A stretch of DNA of 64,000 nucleotides from Rhodoferax sp. OV413 (GTDB taxonomy: Bacteria > Pseudomonadota > Gammaproteobacteria > Pseudomonadales > Pseudohongiellaceae), in the NCBI GenBank assembly GCA_943330915.2, contig CALQJO020000001.1:1-64000 (forward strand), written 5' to 3'. The position numbers were made by a program, and so were the translations under genes. The notes below the pieces were generated by a model. It ran no database searches. It saw nothing but the letters and a program-made list of their open reading frames with translations, and was not told the origin of the DNA. How positions within the stretch are numbered: position 1 is the stretch's first letter; the number at the start of each line of letters is the position of its first letter. Below, piece by piece: positions 1-11,157 of the stretch.

Positions 1-8
1 GGCGGATT

Positions 9-410
9 TTACGCGAGTGCACGCGTCAGTGCCATGCCAAGCCACGTGGCCAGCAGGCAAAACACCACACTACCTAAGGTGTAGATCAGCGCCTGAATGA
101 CCAGGCCGCGTTCGATCAGCAGCAGAGTATCCAGCGAATAGCTTGAGAAGGTCGTAAACGCACCTAAAAAACCCACCATCAGCAGTGCTCGCAGCTCGGT
201 ATTGACCGGCAAGCGTTCGACCAGTAAGACGTAGAGTATGCCAATCAACAGCGAGCCGCTGACATTGACCAGCCAGGTGCCCAGGGGCAAACCAGACATC
301 GCTGTTGTGTTGTTATTCCAGCCTTGTACCAGAGTGATGGAGGCATGACGCGCCATGGCGCCAGCGGCCCCGCCTGCGGCAATCGCTGCATAGGTGGTGA
401 ACACGGACAT
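9..410 (-). CDS. crcB: Fluoride ion channel CrcB/FluC
   Basis: 133-residue inner-membrane protein of the Fluc/CrcB family, which exports fluoride as a dual-topology dimer. Four hydrophobic segments fill the whole chain. Family signatures are visible: GGAAGAMARH near residues 13-22, the conserved Asn in LGTWLVNVSGS near 43-53, and GFLGAFTTFSSYS near 80-92, the TTFS track that lines the pore. The length is normal. The start codon lies one base past the rarA stop, so the gene is the last visible member of a lolA-rarA-crcB transcription unit, the same order as in Pseudomonas. No fluoride riboswitch is seen, as expected for an internal operon gene. Confidence is high from the motifs. Confidence 0.95.
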   Translation of the reverse strand: MSVFTTYAAIAAGGAAGAMARHASITLVQGWNNNTTAMSGLPLGTWLVNVSGSLLIGILYVLLVERLPVNTELRALLMVGFLGAFTTFSSYSLDTLLLIERGLVIQALIYTLGSVVFCLLATWLGMALTRALA

Positions 411-411
411 G

Positions 412-1821
412 TTATTTCTCCTCGTCCGTAATGCCTGTTTTGCGAGTGTTATCGGGATAACGTTTTAATGAGCTGAGTTTGTCCTGTTCACGCAGCCACT
501 GCAGCTTTTCGCCAATCTTGATTTCCAGGCCATTACTCACGGGAAAATAATACTGTGTGTCCTTAAGTTCAGGCGGAAAGTAGTTTTCCCCTGCCGCATA
601 CGCGCCGGGCTCATCATGCGCGTAGCGGTATTCCGCACCATGCCCGAGTTCCTTGTTAAGACGTATGGGTGCATTGCGTAAATGCACGGGCACATCGTAA
701 CCCGGCTGTTTGCTGATATCGGCTTTGACCTGATTGTAGGCCATGTAAACCGCATTACTTTTGGGTGCACAGGCCAGATACAAAACCGCTTGTGTCAGTG
801 TCAGCTCGCCTTCCGGTGAACCCAGCCGGGTCAGTGCATCCCAGGCTGACAATGCGATCTGTAAGGCGCGCGGATCCGCGTTGCCGATGTCCTCGCTGGC
901 CATGCGAACCAGCCGCCGGGCTACATACAGAGGATCGCAGCCACCATCCAACATACGCATCATCCAATACAGAGCGGCATCCGGCGCTGAACCACGAACG
1001 GCTTTGTGCAAAGCGGATATCTGTTCGTAAAACAGGTCACCGCCTTTATCAAAACGCCGCACCGCACCTTGCAGGGCCTGATCAAGAATGGCCTGGTTGA
1101 TAGGCTCGCCGTCGTTGACCAGATCGGCGGCAATTTCCAGTAGATTAAGCGCTTTACGCGCATCACCATCGGCAGCTGCTGCCAACCGGTGCAGGTTGTC
1201 TGCATCAATCAGGAGCGCTCGTTGGCCCAGGCCGCGAGGTGTATCCTGCAGCGCCTGCTGCATCAACTGAACAATTTCTTCGTCGCTCAGGCTTTGCAAT
1301 ACATACACGCGAGCACGTGACAACAGGGCGTTGTTGAGCTCAAACGACGGGTTTTCCGTGGTGGCACCTATAAACACAATGGTGCCTTCCTCGATATGCG
1401 GTAAAAAAGCATCCTGCTGGCTTTTGTTGAATCGATGCACTTCGTCGACAAACAACAGGCTCGCCTGCCCTGTCATCTGTTGATGTTGTTTTGCCAGATC
1501 AATTGCCGAGCGGATTTCTTTGACCCCTGACAAGACCGCAGACAGGCTGTCATAACGCGCGTCACACAGTCGGGCGACCAGTCGTGCCAAGCTGGTTTTG
1601 CCGGTCCCGGGCGGGCCCCACAGTATCATGGAGTGCAATTGGCCGCGCCGCAGCGCTTCCCCCAAGGGTTTGCCTTTTGCCATCAGGTGCGTCTGGCCGA
1701 TGTATTCCGTTAGATTGCGGGGGCGCATCCGTGAGGCCAGCGGCTGTGCGTTGTTATCGGGCTCAGCCTCGTCCGCTTCTGCGGATTTGCTGCTCAGTAT
1801 GTCAAAGCCCGACTGTTTCAC
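412..1821 (-). CDS. rarA: Replication-associated recombination protein A (RarA/MgsA), AAA+ ATPase
   Basis: AAA+ clamp-loader-like ATPase acting at stalled replication forks. Walker A is [11 protein letters not shown] and Walker B is [15 protein letters not shown]. The sensor region [12 protein letters not shown] and the C-terminal tetramerisation part ([37 protein letters not shown]) are all present. The open frame runs back to 1935, inside lolA. I chose a GTG at 1821 because it gives about 469 residues, close to the family (E. coli 447), starts shortly before the conserved [17 protein letters not shown], and has GGAT just upstream. It would overlap the lolA end by about 20 bases, suggesting translational coupling. 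Upstream ATGs at 1935 and near 1850 are alternatives. Identity is certain; only the start is not. Confidence 0.93.
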   Translation of the reverse strand: MKQSGFDILSSKSAEADEAEPDNNAQPLASRMRPRNLTEYIGQTHLMAKGKPLGEALRRGQLHSMILWGPPGTGKTSLARLVARLCDARYDSLSAVLSGVKEIRSAIDLAKQHQQMTGQASLLFVDEVHRFNKSQQDAFLPHIEEGTIVFIGATTENPSFELNNALLSRARVYVLQSLSDEEIVQLMQQALQDTPRGLGQRALLIDADNLHRLAAAADGDARKALNLLEIAADLVNDGEPINQAILDQALQGAVRRFDKGGDLFYEQISALHKAVRGSAPDAALYWMMRMLDGGCDPLYVARRLVRMASEDIGNADPRALQIALSAWDALTRLGSPEGELTLTQAVLYLACAPKSNAVYMAYNQVKADISKQPGYDVPVHLRNAPIRLNKELGHGAEYRYAHDEPGAYAAGENYFPPELKDTQYYFPVSNGLEIKIGEKLQWLREQDKLSSLKRYPDNTRKTGITDEEK

Positions 1822-2548
1822 GTTTATCCAGCACATCCAGAAATTCATCATCAGGCGTTGTAAAGGTGAACACAGATGACTCAAGTTCGAGATTGATTTC
1901 CCGGTTGTTAAACTCCCAGAACGTACGCTGACCATTGGTGTTGATCAATAAAATTGACACCAGTTCGCCCTGCTCAAAATACAGTGAAACCTGTTCATAA
2001 AGACTTGCCGGGTCATTGGGGTACAGCATGAACTCCCAGTCGCTGGTGTTCATCGGGATGGCACTGATGGTGTATTCCGAAACAATTGCGTCGGTGTTGC
2101 CACTCAGTAGTTGCGCTGCGAGCTCTGAACGACTGGCATCCCAGTTCTCGATGCTCAGTTGCAGCAGATCGGGCTGGTAATTCCACAGGGTTTCGCCGTC
2201 AGTGACAATCAGCTCCGGAAATGGAAGCAGAGTCTCCCAATAAAACCCATGCGGCCGCTTGAGCATAAACAGGATTTCGCTTTCTTCCAGAACACCGCCG
2301 GTATTTTCAACGATCAGCTGGCGCACATCAGCGCGAAAAGTCTGCAGATTCTCCAGCAGTGAGTCCAATTGCTCCTCGGCGCTGAGTGCGGGTTGTTCAG
2401 AATCTATCGTGTTGGCCTCAGTCGCAACAGCGCTGGCATCGTCACTTTGTGCCTGTACGCTGGTTGACCCTGCTGCTAGTAGCATTGCCAACAACAACGT
2501 CGTCAACACGGCTGGCAAAGTCAAAACATCAATCTTAAAGTTGGACAC
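1802..2548 (-). CDS. lolA: Outer-membrane lipoprotein carrier LolA
   Basis: Periplasmic chaperone that takes lipoproteins from LolCDE and passes them to LolB. The chain is 248 residues. A signal peptide occupies roughly residues 1-34, with hydrophobic core [14 protein letters not shown] and cleavage near VQA-QS. An acidic linker of about 25 residues follows, longer than usual, before the LolA fold starts ([20 protein letters not shown]). The family element [29 protein letters not shown] has the expected KRP..F.W pattern. It lies 38 bases downstream of ftsK and its 3' end overlaps rarA, so ftsK-lolA-rarA-crcB is probably one unit. Assignment rests on fold pattern plus this conserved neighbourhood. 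Confidence 0.93.
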   Translation of the reverse strand: MSNFKIDVLTLPAVLTTLLLAMLLAAGSTSVQAQSDDASAVATEANTIDSEQPALSAEEQLDSLLENLQTFRADVRQLIVENTGGVLEESEILFMLKRPHGFYWETLLPFPELIVTDGETLWNYQPDLLQLSIENWDASRSELAAQLLSGNTDAIVSEYTISAIPMNTSDWEFMLYPNDPASLYEQVSLYFEQGELVSILLINTNGQRTFWEFNNREINLELESSVFTFTTPDDEFLDVLDKRETVGL

Positions 2549-2586
2549 AGAATTTCCCCGGCAAGCGCGTCATCGCATTTTACAGG

Positions 2587-4917
2587 CTATCGAGGTGGCG
2601 GTGGTGCCAGCACTTCGCGGCTACCGTTTGTGCCCATTTCTGACACGACGCCTGCAGCCTCCATGGATTCAATCATACGCGCTGCCCGGTTGTAACCGAT
2701 ACGTAATTTGCGCTGTACGGCTGAAATGGACGCTTTTCGTGACTCGGTTACAAACGCGACTGCTTCGTCGTACAGCGCATCATCTTCCTCACCTTCGCCG
2801 TCACCACCGCCCATGTTACCCATGTTCATTTCACGTTCTTCAACACCTTGGGTAATCTCTTCGATGTATACAGGTGAGCCCCGCGATTTCCAGTCAGCAA
2901 CAACGCGATGCACTTCTTCATCGCTCACAAACGCGCCATGCACCCTTCTGGCCAGACCGCCACCGGGTGGAAGAAACAGCATGTCGCCGTGCCCCAGCAG
3001 TTGTTCTGCCCCGCCCTCTCCCAGAATTGTGCGCGAGTCGACTTTGGACTGCACCATAAACGACAGGCGTGTCGGGATATTGGCCTTGATCAGTCCGGTC
3101 AGTACATCCACGGACGGACGTTGTGTGGCCAGGATAAGATGAATCCCCGCTGCCCTTGCTTTCTGTGCTATCCGGGCAATCAGTTCCTCTACTTTTTTAC
3201 CTACAACCATCATCATGTCAGCTAATTCGTCGACAACAACAACAATGGTGGGCAGCGGTTCCAGTGCAGGTGCGGTCTGATCGTCCTGCAGAATCATCGG
3301 GTCTGGCCGCCAGATCGGATCATAAATGGGCGTGCCGTCCTTGATCGCATCTTCAACTTTTTTGTTGAAACCGGCGAGGTTGCGCACCCCCAGCGCCGAC
3401 ATCAGTTTGTAGCGCCGCTCCATCTCAGCGACCGACCAGCGCAACGCATTGGCCGCGTCTTTCATATCGGTAACAACCGGTGTCAACAAATGCGGGATGC
3501 CGTCATACACAGACAGCTCCAGCATTTTGGGGTCAATCATGATCATGCGCACATCTTTGGGCGATGACTTATACAGCAGGCTGAGGATCATGGCATTAAT
3601 CCCCACAGACTTGCCTGAACCGGTGGTGCCGGCTACCAGCAGATGTGGCATTTTTGCGAGGTCCACTACCACCGGTTTGCCCACAATGTCATGTCCCAGT
3701 GCCATGCTGACCGGAGACTGCGCCTTGTCAAATTCAGGTGAAGACAGAACCTCGCTGAACAGGATTATCTCCCGGTGTTCATTGGGGATTTCGATACCAA
3801 TAACTGTTTTACCGGGAATCACTTCAACAACGCGCACACTGACGACCGCAAGGGAGCGGGCAAGATCTTTGGCGAGTCCGGTGACGCGGCTGGCTTTGAT
3901 GCCGGGCGCAGGCTGAACTTCAAAACGGGTAATCACCGGCCCGGGATTGACGGCAGTTACTTCAATATCAATGCCAAAGTCCTGAAGCTTTACCTCCAAT
4001 AATCGGGACATTGCCTCCAGCGAATCCGTTGAATAACCCTTGAAGGCGGTTTGCTTTTTTTCGTCTAGCAGACTGATTGCCGGCAGTTCACCCGGCGCAT
4101 CCGCTTTGAATAATTTACCCTGGCGTTCCTTTTCAACACGAGGACTGCGCTCAACGGGTGTTGTCAGCACCGGATCGATACGCGGTGGCGTGCGCTTTTT
4201 ATCCTTTTCTATACGCACATCCATGGCACGTTTGCGTTTTTCCAGACCTTCCTGAACTTTCTGCGACTCTTCACGTCTTTCTTGCCATGCCCGGAAATTT
4301 TCCAGCGCTATTGCATAGCCGGTTAAGGTCCAATAACCGACTTTGTCGACTACCACCATCCAGGAAATTTCAAAACAGACGGTCAATCCAAGCAGAAACA
4401 ACGCCAGAAAGATCAATGTGCTGCCAAGGCTTGCAAACACTGGAACGCTGGCATTGGCCATGGAATTACCGATCCAGCCACCGGCTAGCCAGGTGAAGTC
4501 TGCAGGCATGGCGAAATGCAGGGTTGCCAGTGCGCAGGCACCAATCGCCAGCAAGAGAATACCCACTGCGCGTATTGCCAGCATGCGCCAGGAAATCATC
4601 CGGTGTGATTCATCCTGCCTGAACAATAAAAAAAAACGTAACCCAAGAGCTGCAGGGAAAATGTAGGCGAAGTAGCCAAACATATGCAGCAGCACATCAG
4701 CCGTCCACGCCCCTACCCGACCTACCGCATTTTCTACCGGCGCCCCGCTCCCTGTGGTGGTAAATCCAGGATCAGCAGGCGAGTAAGTCAACAATGAAAT
4801 CAACAATGCAAGGACTACAAGAAAGGCAATAATCAGCGATCCTTCGCGCACAATACGCTGCGACAGACCCGTTAATCTTTCGTCCTGTTGGGTTTTATTT
4901 CTGGAGGCATTTTTCAA
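2587..4917 (-). CDS. ftsK: DNA translocase FtsK
   Basis: Divisome-anchored motor that pumps DNA toward dif and activates XerCD. The chain is 776 residues. The N-terminal domain (about 1-210) has four or five membrane helices (for example [16 protein letters not shown] and [12 protein letters not shown]). A short charged linker follows, much shorter than in E. coli FtsK. The motor domain carries Walker [11 protein letters not shown] and Walker [16 protein letters not shown], plus [20 protein letters not shown]. The winged-helix gamma domain at the C-terminus ([29 protein letters not shown]) reads KOPS. The start at 4917 is TTG with no good Shine-Dalgarno, so an alternative GTG about 20 codons in cannot be excluded. 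It is divergent from trxB across a 218-base gap. Confidence 0.96.
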   Translation of the reverse strand: MKNASRNKTQQDERLTGLSQRIVREGSLIIAFLVVLALLISLLTYSPADPGFTTTGSGAPVENAVGRVGAWTADVLLHMFGYFAYIFPAALGLRFFLLFRQDESHRMISWRMLAIRAVGILLLAIGACALATLHFAMPADFTWLAGGWIGNSMANASVPVFASLGSTLIFLALFLLGLTVCFEISWMVVVDKVGYWTLTGYAIALENFRAWQERREESQKVQEGLEKRKRAMDVRIEKDKKRTPPRIDPVLTTPVERSPRVEKERQGKLFKADAPGELPAISLLDEKKQTAFKGYSTDSLEAMSRLLEVKLQDFGIDIEVTAVNPGPVITRFEVQPAPGIKASRVTGLAKDLARSLAVVSVRVVEVIPGKTVIGIEIPNEHREIILFSEVLSSPEFDKAQSPVSMALGHDIVGKPVVVDLAKMPHLLVAGTTGSGKSVGINAMILSLLYKSSPKDVRMIMIDPKMLELSVYDGIPHLLTPVVTDMKDAANALRWSVAEMERRYKLMSALGVRNLAGFNKKVEDAIKDGTPIYDPIWRPDPMILQDDQTAPALEPLPTIVVVVDELADMMMVVGKKVEELIARIAQKARAAGIHLILATQRPSVDVLTGLIKANIPTRLSFMVQSKVDSRTILGEGGAEQLLGHGDMLFLPPGGGLARRVHGAFVSDEEVHRVVADWKSRGSPVYIEEITQGVEEREMNMGNMGGGDGEGEEDDALYDEAVAFVTESRKASISAVQRKLRIGYNRAARMIESMEAAGVVSEMGTNGSREVLAPPPPR

Positions 4918-5064
4918 AATTTATCAGTCGCCTGCGTAGTCTATTTAATTCAGTTTCGCGTAATGACAGCGCCATCATAATCAATTTTTATGGGCAGCGG
5001 AACCCGCGGTTACGGTTGCTACGCAGCATATCACAGAGATTCTGCTGGAAACCTGCTTGATAAA

Positions 5065-6080
<1,016 letters not shown>

Positions 6081-6083
6081 GCG

Positions 6084-6833
6084 ATGCCAAATAAAATGCC
6101 AGCACCCTATTGGCTGAACCTTGAATCAACGGTATTTCCGGATGTCACTCTGGCTGCACAAGAACCGCCTGGTTTATTGGCCGTTGGTGGCGATCTGAGC
6201 ACAGAGCGCCTGTTATCCGCCTACGCCAGTGGCATTTTTCCATGGTTCACGCGCGACTCACCGATCCTGTGGTGGAGACCTGATCCGCGGATGGTCATGC
6301 GGCCCGGCAACGTGCATGTATCCGCCAGCATGCGAAAGTTGATTCGTCAGCAAAAATTCAGTAACTCGCCAATCAAAGTCACGATGGACATGGCATTTGC
6401 GGATGTCATACGTTTGTGCGCAGAGCTGCGTGAAAAGCAGGATGGCACGTGGATAACGGCGGAGATGCAATCTGCTTACCTGGCGTTGTTTAAGCTGGGA
6501 CATGCGCACTCACTGGAAGTGCGGCAGGATGGCAGACTGTTGGGTGGGCTTTATGGCGTGAGTCTTGGCGGAATGTTTTTTGGTGAGTCCATGTTCAGCA
6601 CGGCACCCAATGTTTCAAAACTGGCGTTTATTGCCTTGGCTCTGCAGTTGCAACGCTGGGGTTATCATCTCATTGACTGTCAGTTGCCTACTGATCACTT
6701 GGCCAGTCTGGGTGCAAATCCAATGGCAAGAGTGGAGTTCACCAAACAGTTAACTGCGGGCCTTGCGATCGCCGGGCGCTCAGGCAGATGGCAGTTTGAA
6801 GAGGATGTTTTTGCGTCGCTGTTTTCGGGTTAA
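6084..6833 (+). CDS. aat: Leucyl/phenylalanyl-tRNA-protein transferase
   Basis: Adds Leu or Phe from aminoacyl-tRNA to N-terminal Lys or Arg, creating primary N-degrons that ClpS delivers to ClpAP. The chain is 249 residues. Family hallmarks are LLAVGGDLSTERLLSAYASGIFPWF, WWRPDPRMVM, GTWITAEMQSAYLALFKLGHAHSLEV, GLYGVSLGGMFFGESMFS and LIDCQLPTDHLASLGA. It sits three bases after trxB and close to clpA and clpS, consistent with one pathway. In Pseudomonas the second transferase gene (ate/bpt) usually follows aat; here the next gene is infA. A downstream in-frame ATG at 6096 is a possible alternative start. Confidence 0.96.
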   Translation: MPNKMPAPYWLNLESTVFPDVTLAAQEPPGLLAVGGDLSTERLLSAYASGIFPWFTRDSPILWWRPDPRMVMRPGNVHVSASMRKLIRQQKFSNSPIKVTMDMAFADVIRLCAELREKQDGTWITAEMQSAYLALFKLGHAHSLEVRQDGRLLGGLYGVSLGGMFFGESMFSTAPNVSKLAFIALALQLQRWGYHLIDCQLPTDHLASLGANPMARVEFTKQLTAGLAIAGRSGRWQFEEDVFASLFSG

Positions 6834-6910
6834 GACGATGAGCAATCATGGCTGCGCAGGATAGCCAGAGTAGCAAATGCGTTTAAATTCGCGGAGTCAT
6901 CCGCTGCCCT

Positions 6911-6939
6911 TTGCCAATCACTGATTAATCAGGCAAAAT
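6911..6939 (+). promoter_or_regulatory. Probable sigma-70 promoter of infA
   Basis: TTGCCA (6911-6916) and CAAAAT (6934-6939) are separated by exactly 17 bases. A run of GCGCGC follows the -10. That GC-rich discriminator is typical of stringently controlled translation genes. Transcription would begin about 30 bases before the infA ATG. This is an inference from pattern alone. Confidence 0.55.
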
Positions 6940-6974
6940 GCGCGCTCAATTTTCGCAGTGGGATACTCTGTTTA

Positions 6975-7193
6975 ATGTCCAAAGAAGACCAGATTGAAAT
7001 GGATGGCGAAGTGGTTGATACCCTTCCCAACACCATGTTCCGTGTGAAGCTGGAAAACGGCCATATCGTTACCGCTCATATCTCCGGCAAAATGCGTAAG
7101 AATTACATTCGTATTCTGACGGGTGATATAGTCAAGGTAGAACTGACGCCGTATGATCTCACTAAAGGCCGCATTACCTACCGCGCTCGTTAA
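6975..7193 (+). CDS. infA: Translation initiation factor IF-1
   Basis: 72-residue S1/OB-fold protein that occupies the 30S A site during initiation. The sequence matches IF-1 almost end to end: [51 protein letters not shown] and the terminal KGRITYRAR. It has its own candidate promoter and is convergent with clpA, with only 28 bases between stop codons. A 7-bp palindrome spans that junction. Confidence 0.98.
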   Translation: MSKEDQIEMDGEVVDTLPNTMFRVKLENGHIVTAHISGKMRKNYIRILTGDIVKVELTPYDLTKGRITYRAR

Positions 7194-7221
7194 GCGCGGC
7201 AGGACTTTGGCCCACGTTGGC

Positions 7222-9513
7222 TCAGCTGTGTGCTGAGCTCAACTCCTTGCCCTCAGACTTTTTCTGTTTGCTGCGCATCTCCAGTTTTACCTCGTCATTC
7301 TGAATTGAAACCAGTACTTCCCCGCCTTCACTCAGGCTGCCAAACAGAATTTCTTCCGCGAGCGCTTTTTTGAGCTTTTCCTGAATCAGCCGCGCCATGG
7401 GTCTTGCACCCATCAGCGGACTGTAACCATGTTCTGCAAACCACTCGCGAGCAGACTCGTCCACATCAAGAGTGACCTTTTTATTGTCTAGTTGTACCTG
7501 CAATTCCACCAGGAATTTGTCGACCACTGTTCTGATCGTTGCGGGACCAAGAGGCCCAAATTGCACGATTGCATCAAGGCGATTGCGGAATTCCGGGCTG
7601 AAATTGCGCTTGATGACTTCCATGCCATCGCTGCTGTGATCCTGATGGGTGAATCCAATGCTGGCGCGTGACATTTCCTGGGCGCCGGCGTTAGTCGTCA
7701 TGATCAGAATGACATTGCGGAAATCAGCTTTGCGGCCATTGTTGTCAGTGAGCGCGCCGTGATCCATTACCTGCAGTAACAGATTAAAGACATCCGGATG
7801 CGCTTTTTCAATTTCATCCAGCAGCAAAACACAATGTGGATGTTTGCTGACTGCTTCAGTCAACAATCCGCCCTGATCAAAACCGACATAACCCGGTGGC
7901 GCACCAATCAAACGCGAAACCGTGTGTCGTTCCATATATTCGGACATATCAAAGCGCAGCAGTTCTATGCCCATGATACGCGCCAGCTGGCGGCTGACTT
8001 CGGTTTTACCAACCCCCGTGGGGCCGGAGAACAGGTATGAGCCGATCGGCTTGTCAGGATTACCCAGGCCGGCGCGCGACAGCTTGATAGCGGTAGCGAG
8101 TGAACTGATGGCTTCATCCTGCCCAAACACCACCATCTTCAGATTGGTTTCCAATGATCTGAGGGACTGCACGTCAGAGGTGGTGACGTGTTGTGGCGGA
8201 ATTCGTGCAATGGCTGCCACAACCCTTTCCACGTCGGATGCCTGAATGAGTTTTTTGCGTTTGCTTTCTGGTTGCAACCGCTGCCAGGCACCAGCCTCAT
8301 CGATAACATCAATGGCTTTGTCAGGCATAAATCGATCATTGATGTACTTGCCGGCCAGTTCAGATGCGGCACGCAAAGCACTGTCGCTGTAACGCAGATC
8401 GTGATGTTCTTCAAAGCGCGACTTGAGGCCCTTCAATATCTTGTAGGTGGTTTCTACATCAGGTTCCTCAACTTCAATTTTCTGGAATCGTCGCGACAAG
8501 GCGCGATCCTTTTCAAAAATCCCACGATATTCTTGGTAAGTGGTGGAGCCGACACAGCGCAGTTCGCCAGTTGTCAGAACGGGTTTGAGAAGATTGGAGG
8601 CGTCCATGACTCCGCCTGAAGCAGCACCAGCACCAATGATGGTATGGATCTCGTCAATAAACAAAATCGACTTCGGATTCTTTTTTAATTCGCTCAGCAA
8701 ATTTTTTAAGCGCTTTTCAAAATCGCCACGATATTTGGTGCCTGCCAGCAGTGCACCAAGATCCAGCGAATAGATGATGTTGTCCTTCAACACATCAGGC
8801 ACCTGATGTTCTTCAATCATGCGTGCCAGGCCTTCAATTACTGCAGTTTTACCGACACCTGATTCGCCGGTCAGCAAAGGGTTATTTTTTCGTCGACGAC
8901 ATAACACCTGAATAACCCGCAGCACTTCCTTTTCACGACCGATAAGCGGATCGATTTTGCCTTGACGGGCCAGTTCGTTCAGGTTGGTCGCATAACTTTC
9001 CAGTGCGCTTGCAGTGCTTGCGCTTTCTTCATCGCGATTTTCCTGACCAGTTGATTCAGGGCGCGCGTCATTACTCTGCTGACGGCTGATCCCGTGGCTG
9101 ATGTAATTCACGATATCTAGTCGAGCGATGTCTTGCTGACTCAACAGATAAACGGCCTGGCTTTCCTGTTCACTGAAGATGGCGACCAGGACATTTGCGC
9201 CGGTCACTTCCTGCCGGCCTGATGACTGCACATGAAAAACCGCGCGTTGTAGCACGCGTTGGAAGCCAAGTGTAGGCTGAGTATCGCGATCAGTTTCCTG
9301 CTCGGGAACGATGGGTGTTGTTGCATCAATGTAATCTCGTAATCCGGCACGCAGTCGTACCGGATCGGCGCCACAATTGAGTAACACATCAAGCGCGACT
9401 TGATTGTCCATCAGCGCCAGCAGCAAGTGCTCTACTGTCATGTATTCATGACGCTTTTCTCTGGCAGTGTCAAACGCTGAACTCAGCGTCAATTCCAAAT
9501 CCCGGCTCAACAT
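7222..9513 (-). CDS. clpA: ATP-dependent Clp protease ATP-binding subunit ClpA
   Basis: Hexameric AAA+ unfoldase that feeds ClpP and accepts N-degron substrates from ClpS. The chain is 763 residues (E. coli 758). Two Clp-N repeats (about 1-140) bind ClpS. AAA-1 has Walker [11 protein letters not shown] near residue 215 and Walker [18 protein letters not shown]-2 has Walker [11 protein letters not shown] near 495 and Walker [17 protein letters not shown]. An IGF-type ClpP loop is visible in [10 protein letters not shown]. The start has an excellent GGAGG nine bases upstream. ClpS is encoded immediately upstream. The 3' end overlaps a small palindrome shared with the infA side. Confidence 0.97.
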   Translation of the reverse strand: MLSRDLELTLSSAFDTAREKRHEYMTVEHLLLALMDNQVALDVLLNCGADPVRLRAGLRDYIDATTPIVPEQETDRDTQPTLGFQRVLQRAVFHVQSSGRQEVTGANVLVAIFSEQESQAVYLLSQQDIARLDIVNYISHGISRQQSNDARPESTGQENRDEESASTASALESYATNLNELARQGKIDPLIGREKEVLRVIQVLCRRRKNNPLLTGESGVGKTAVIEGLARMIEEHQVPDVLKDNIIYSLDLGALLAGTKYRGDFEKRLKNLLSELKKNPKSILFIDEIHTIIGAGAASGGVMDASNLLKPVLTTGELRCVGSTTYQEYRGIFEKDRALSRRFQKIEVEEPDVETTYKILKGLKSRFEEHHDLRYSDSALRAASELAGKYINDRFMPDKAIDVIDEAGAWQRLQPESKRKKLIQASDVERVVAAIARIPPQHVTTSDVQSLRSLETNLKMVVFGQDEAISSLATAIKLSRAGLGNPDKPIGSYLFSGPTGVGKTEVSRQLARIMGIELLRFDMSEYMERHTVSRLIGAPPGYVGFDQGGLLTEAVSKHPHCVLLLDEIEKAHPDVFNLLLQVMDHGALTDNNGRKADFRNVILIMTTNAGAQEMSRASIGFTHQDHSSDGMEVIKRNFSPEFRNRLDAIVQFGPLGPATIRTVVDKFLVELQVQLDNKKVTLDVDESAREWFAEHGYSPLMGARPMARLIQEKLKKALAEEILFGSLSEGGEVLVSIQNDEVKLEMRSKQKKSEGKELSSAHS

Positions 9514-9638
9514 ACGTTAACCCTCCTCACAGTTTGCAGCGCCTTTAACAACAAGCAACCGCATAAGGTACTTACTGGATACAACATGAGTACTACAGTA
9601 GCGCACTTAGGCTCTGATAAACCAATCATCATTGTGGT

Positions 9639-9989
9639 TCACGTATCAATTTCTAGGTCACACAATAATGGCTGATGATTTTCACGCGAAAACTCGTTGA
9701 CTTGCTGCACCTTGGTTTCAGCAACATCGCGACTGAAAACCCCACAAACGGCTCTGCCCTCCGTATGTACTTTCAGCATGACACGAGTAGCTGTTTCAGA
9801 TGTGAGGTGAAAAAAATTGATCAGCACGCGAACAACAAACTCCATGGGTGTGTAGTCGTCATTCATCAATATCACTTTGTACATAGGTGGTTTGGCCAAT
9901 TGTGGTCTTGTCAGTTCTGCGGCCAATCCCTGATTTCCATCAGGGCGCCTATCAGCTTCCCTTGGGGACTGCAAGCGAATATCTGACAT
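9639..9989 (-). CDS. clpS: ClpS, N-recognin adaptor for ClpA
   Basis: Binds N-degrons with bulky hydrophobic residues and hands them to ClpA. The conserved core [41 protein letters not shown] and [11 protein letters not shown] are present, including the Asn-Asp pair and His used to bind the N-terminus. The open frame extends to an ATG at 10064, but the internal ATG at 9989 has GAGGG ten bases upstream and gives 116 residues, near the usual 100-110. I prefer that start. A 125-base gap separates it from clpA, so clpA may also have its own promoter. Confidence 0.95.
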   Translation of the reverse strand: MSDIRLQSPREADRRPDGNQGLAAELTRPQLAKPPMYKVILMNDDYTPMEFVVRVLINFFHLTSETATRVMLKVHTEGRAVCGVFSRDVAETKVQQVNEFSRENHQPLLCDLEIDT

Positions 9990-10267
9990 GATCTGTTTAC
10001 CCTCTGTGACAAAACTATCTGCACTCACAAGATCGTTTTGTGTATCCGTTTCTTTCAGTAACATATTGGTGCTTATGCCTTTTCTTCAAGGGATTTAAAT
10101 GCGGATTTTAGTCTAATGCCTTATGACGGAGTGTTGCAAACAGTCAAAAATGATGAATAATACCAAGACAAAAGGAAAGAAATTCAAGTTAAGGACCAAC
10201 ACTCAGGGTCAAATTGATCCAGCGTGTAACAATTAAAATAAAACTATACGTGCAATGGAGTAATAAG

Positions 10268-10486
10268 ATGGCTACGGGACAAGTAAAGTGGTTCAACAAT
10301 GCCAAAGGTTTTGGATTTATCCTTCCTGATGATGGCGGCGATGATTTGTTTGCACACTACTCTGCAATCGGTATGGATGGCTATAAGACATTGAAGGCTG
10401 GGCAGGCTGTCACCTTTGAGACGATCGAAGGCCCCAAGGGTCTGCATGCAACAAACATCAAAGCATCGGGTCAACCGCAAGCCTGA
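10268..10486 (+). CDS. cspD: Cold-shock-domain protein, CspD type
   Basis: 72-residue OB-fold nucleic-acid-binding protein. RNP1 is KGFGFI and RNP2 is [23 protein letters not shown] opens the chain. The start at 10268 has GGAG seven bases upstream; the frame is open upstream but that part is not conserved. Position next to clpS-clpA matches the cspD locus of many gammaproteobacteria, where CspD inhibits replication in stationary phase. The Asp-Asp-Gly-Gly-Asp-Asp stretch after RNP1 is also CspD-like. Function beyond binding single-stranded nucleic acid is by analogy. Confidence 0.93.
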   Translation: MATGQVKWFNNAKGFGFILPDDGGDDLFAHYSAIGMDGYKTLKAGQAVTFETIEGPKGLHATNIKASGQPQA

Positions 10487-10492
10487 TTATGC

Positions 10493-10521
10493 GGCGGGAG
10501 TTCTGATTCCGGGCTCCCGCC
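10493..10521 (+). terminator. Hairpin downstream of cspD, terminator-like
   Basis: GGCGGGAG (10493-10500) pairs perfectly with CTCCCGCC (10514-10521) across a 13-base loop, six bases after the cspD stop. No U-run follows, so it may be an attenuator or an RNA-stabilising 3' end rather than a full intrinsic terminator. Confidence 0.45.
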
Positions 10522-10572
10522 TCAAAGCATCTGCCACTCGTCACATTGCGCCTTTCAGCTATACTGCGTCGC

Positions 10573-11157
10573 ATGCCGCAACTCATTTTATTCAACAAAC
10601 CATATAATGTGTTATCACAGTTCACAGGCGCTGAGCCCGAGCACACGCTGTCAAAATTTATAACCCTTCCTGATGTCTACCCTGCCGGACGACTGGACAA
10701 AGATTCCGAGGGATTGCTGTTGCTCACCGATTGTGGAGAGACACAGGCAAGGATCAGCGACCCGGCATTTAAAATGCATAAGACCTATTGGGCTCAGGTC
10801 GACGGTGAGCTCAGCGACCAGGCACTTGCACAACTGCGCAACGGGCTAATACTCAACGACGGCCCTACCCGCCCGGCGCAAGCAGACAGAATTAGCGCAC
10901 CCTTACTGTGGGATCGATTCCCGCCGATCCGCCTGCGCAGACATATTCCCACCAGCTGGCTGGCGCTGACCATTGCTGAAGGTCGCAACCGCCAGGTGCG
11001 ACGCATGACCGCAGCCATCGGCTTTCCCACACTTCGATTGGTACGTTATCAGATTGGTGATTGGACCATTGATGGCTTGATGCCTGGTGAGTGGCGTCAG
11101 TTATCACTTCCTGACCGTTGGTGGCGACGGCCTTCTGTCAAGCTTGACCGGATTTAG
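10573..11157 (+). CDS. rluE: 23S rRNA pseudouridine(2457) synthase RluE
   Basis: RsuA-family pseudouridine synthase, single catalytic domain without S4. Motif I is YPAGRLDKDSEGLLLLT, with the catalytic Asp in RLDKD. Motif III is EGRNRQVRRMTAAIGFPTLRLVR. About 194 residues from ATG 10573; the frame continues to a TTG at 10546. Gene order rluE-nudJ-mnmA-hflD-purB supports RluE over RluB or RluF, although moaCDE is inserted on the opposite strand. A TATACT sits only nine bases before this ATG, so the message could be nearly leaderless. The 3' end overlaps the convergent moaE by 20 bases. Confidence 0.92.
   Translation: MPQLILFNKPYNVLSQFTGAEPEHTLSKFITLPDVYPAGRLDKDSEGLLLLTDCGETQARISDPAFKMHKTYWAQVDGELSDQALAQLRNGLILNDGPTRPAQADRISAPLLWDRFPPIRLRRHIPTSWLALTIAEGRNRQVRRMTAAIGFPTLRLVRYQIGDWTIDGLMPGEWRQLSLPDRWWRRPSVKLDRI

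Noticed and set aside
7220..7238. Palindrome GCTCAGC/GCTGAGC between infA and clpA as a bidirectional terminator
   Set aside because: The stem is only seven bp, overlaps the clpA stop, and has no U-run on either strand.
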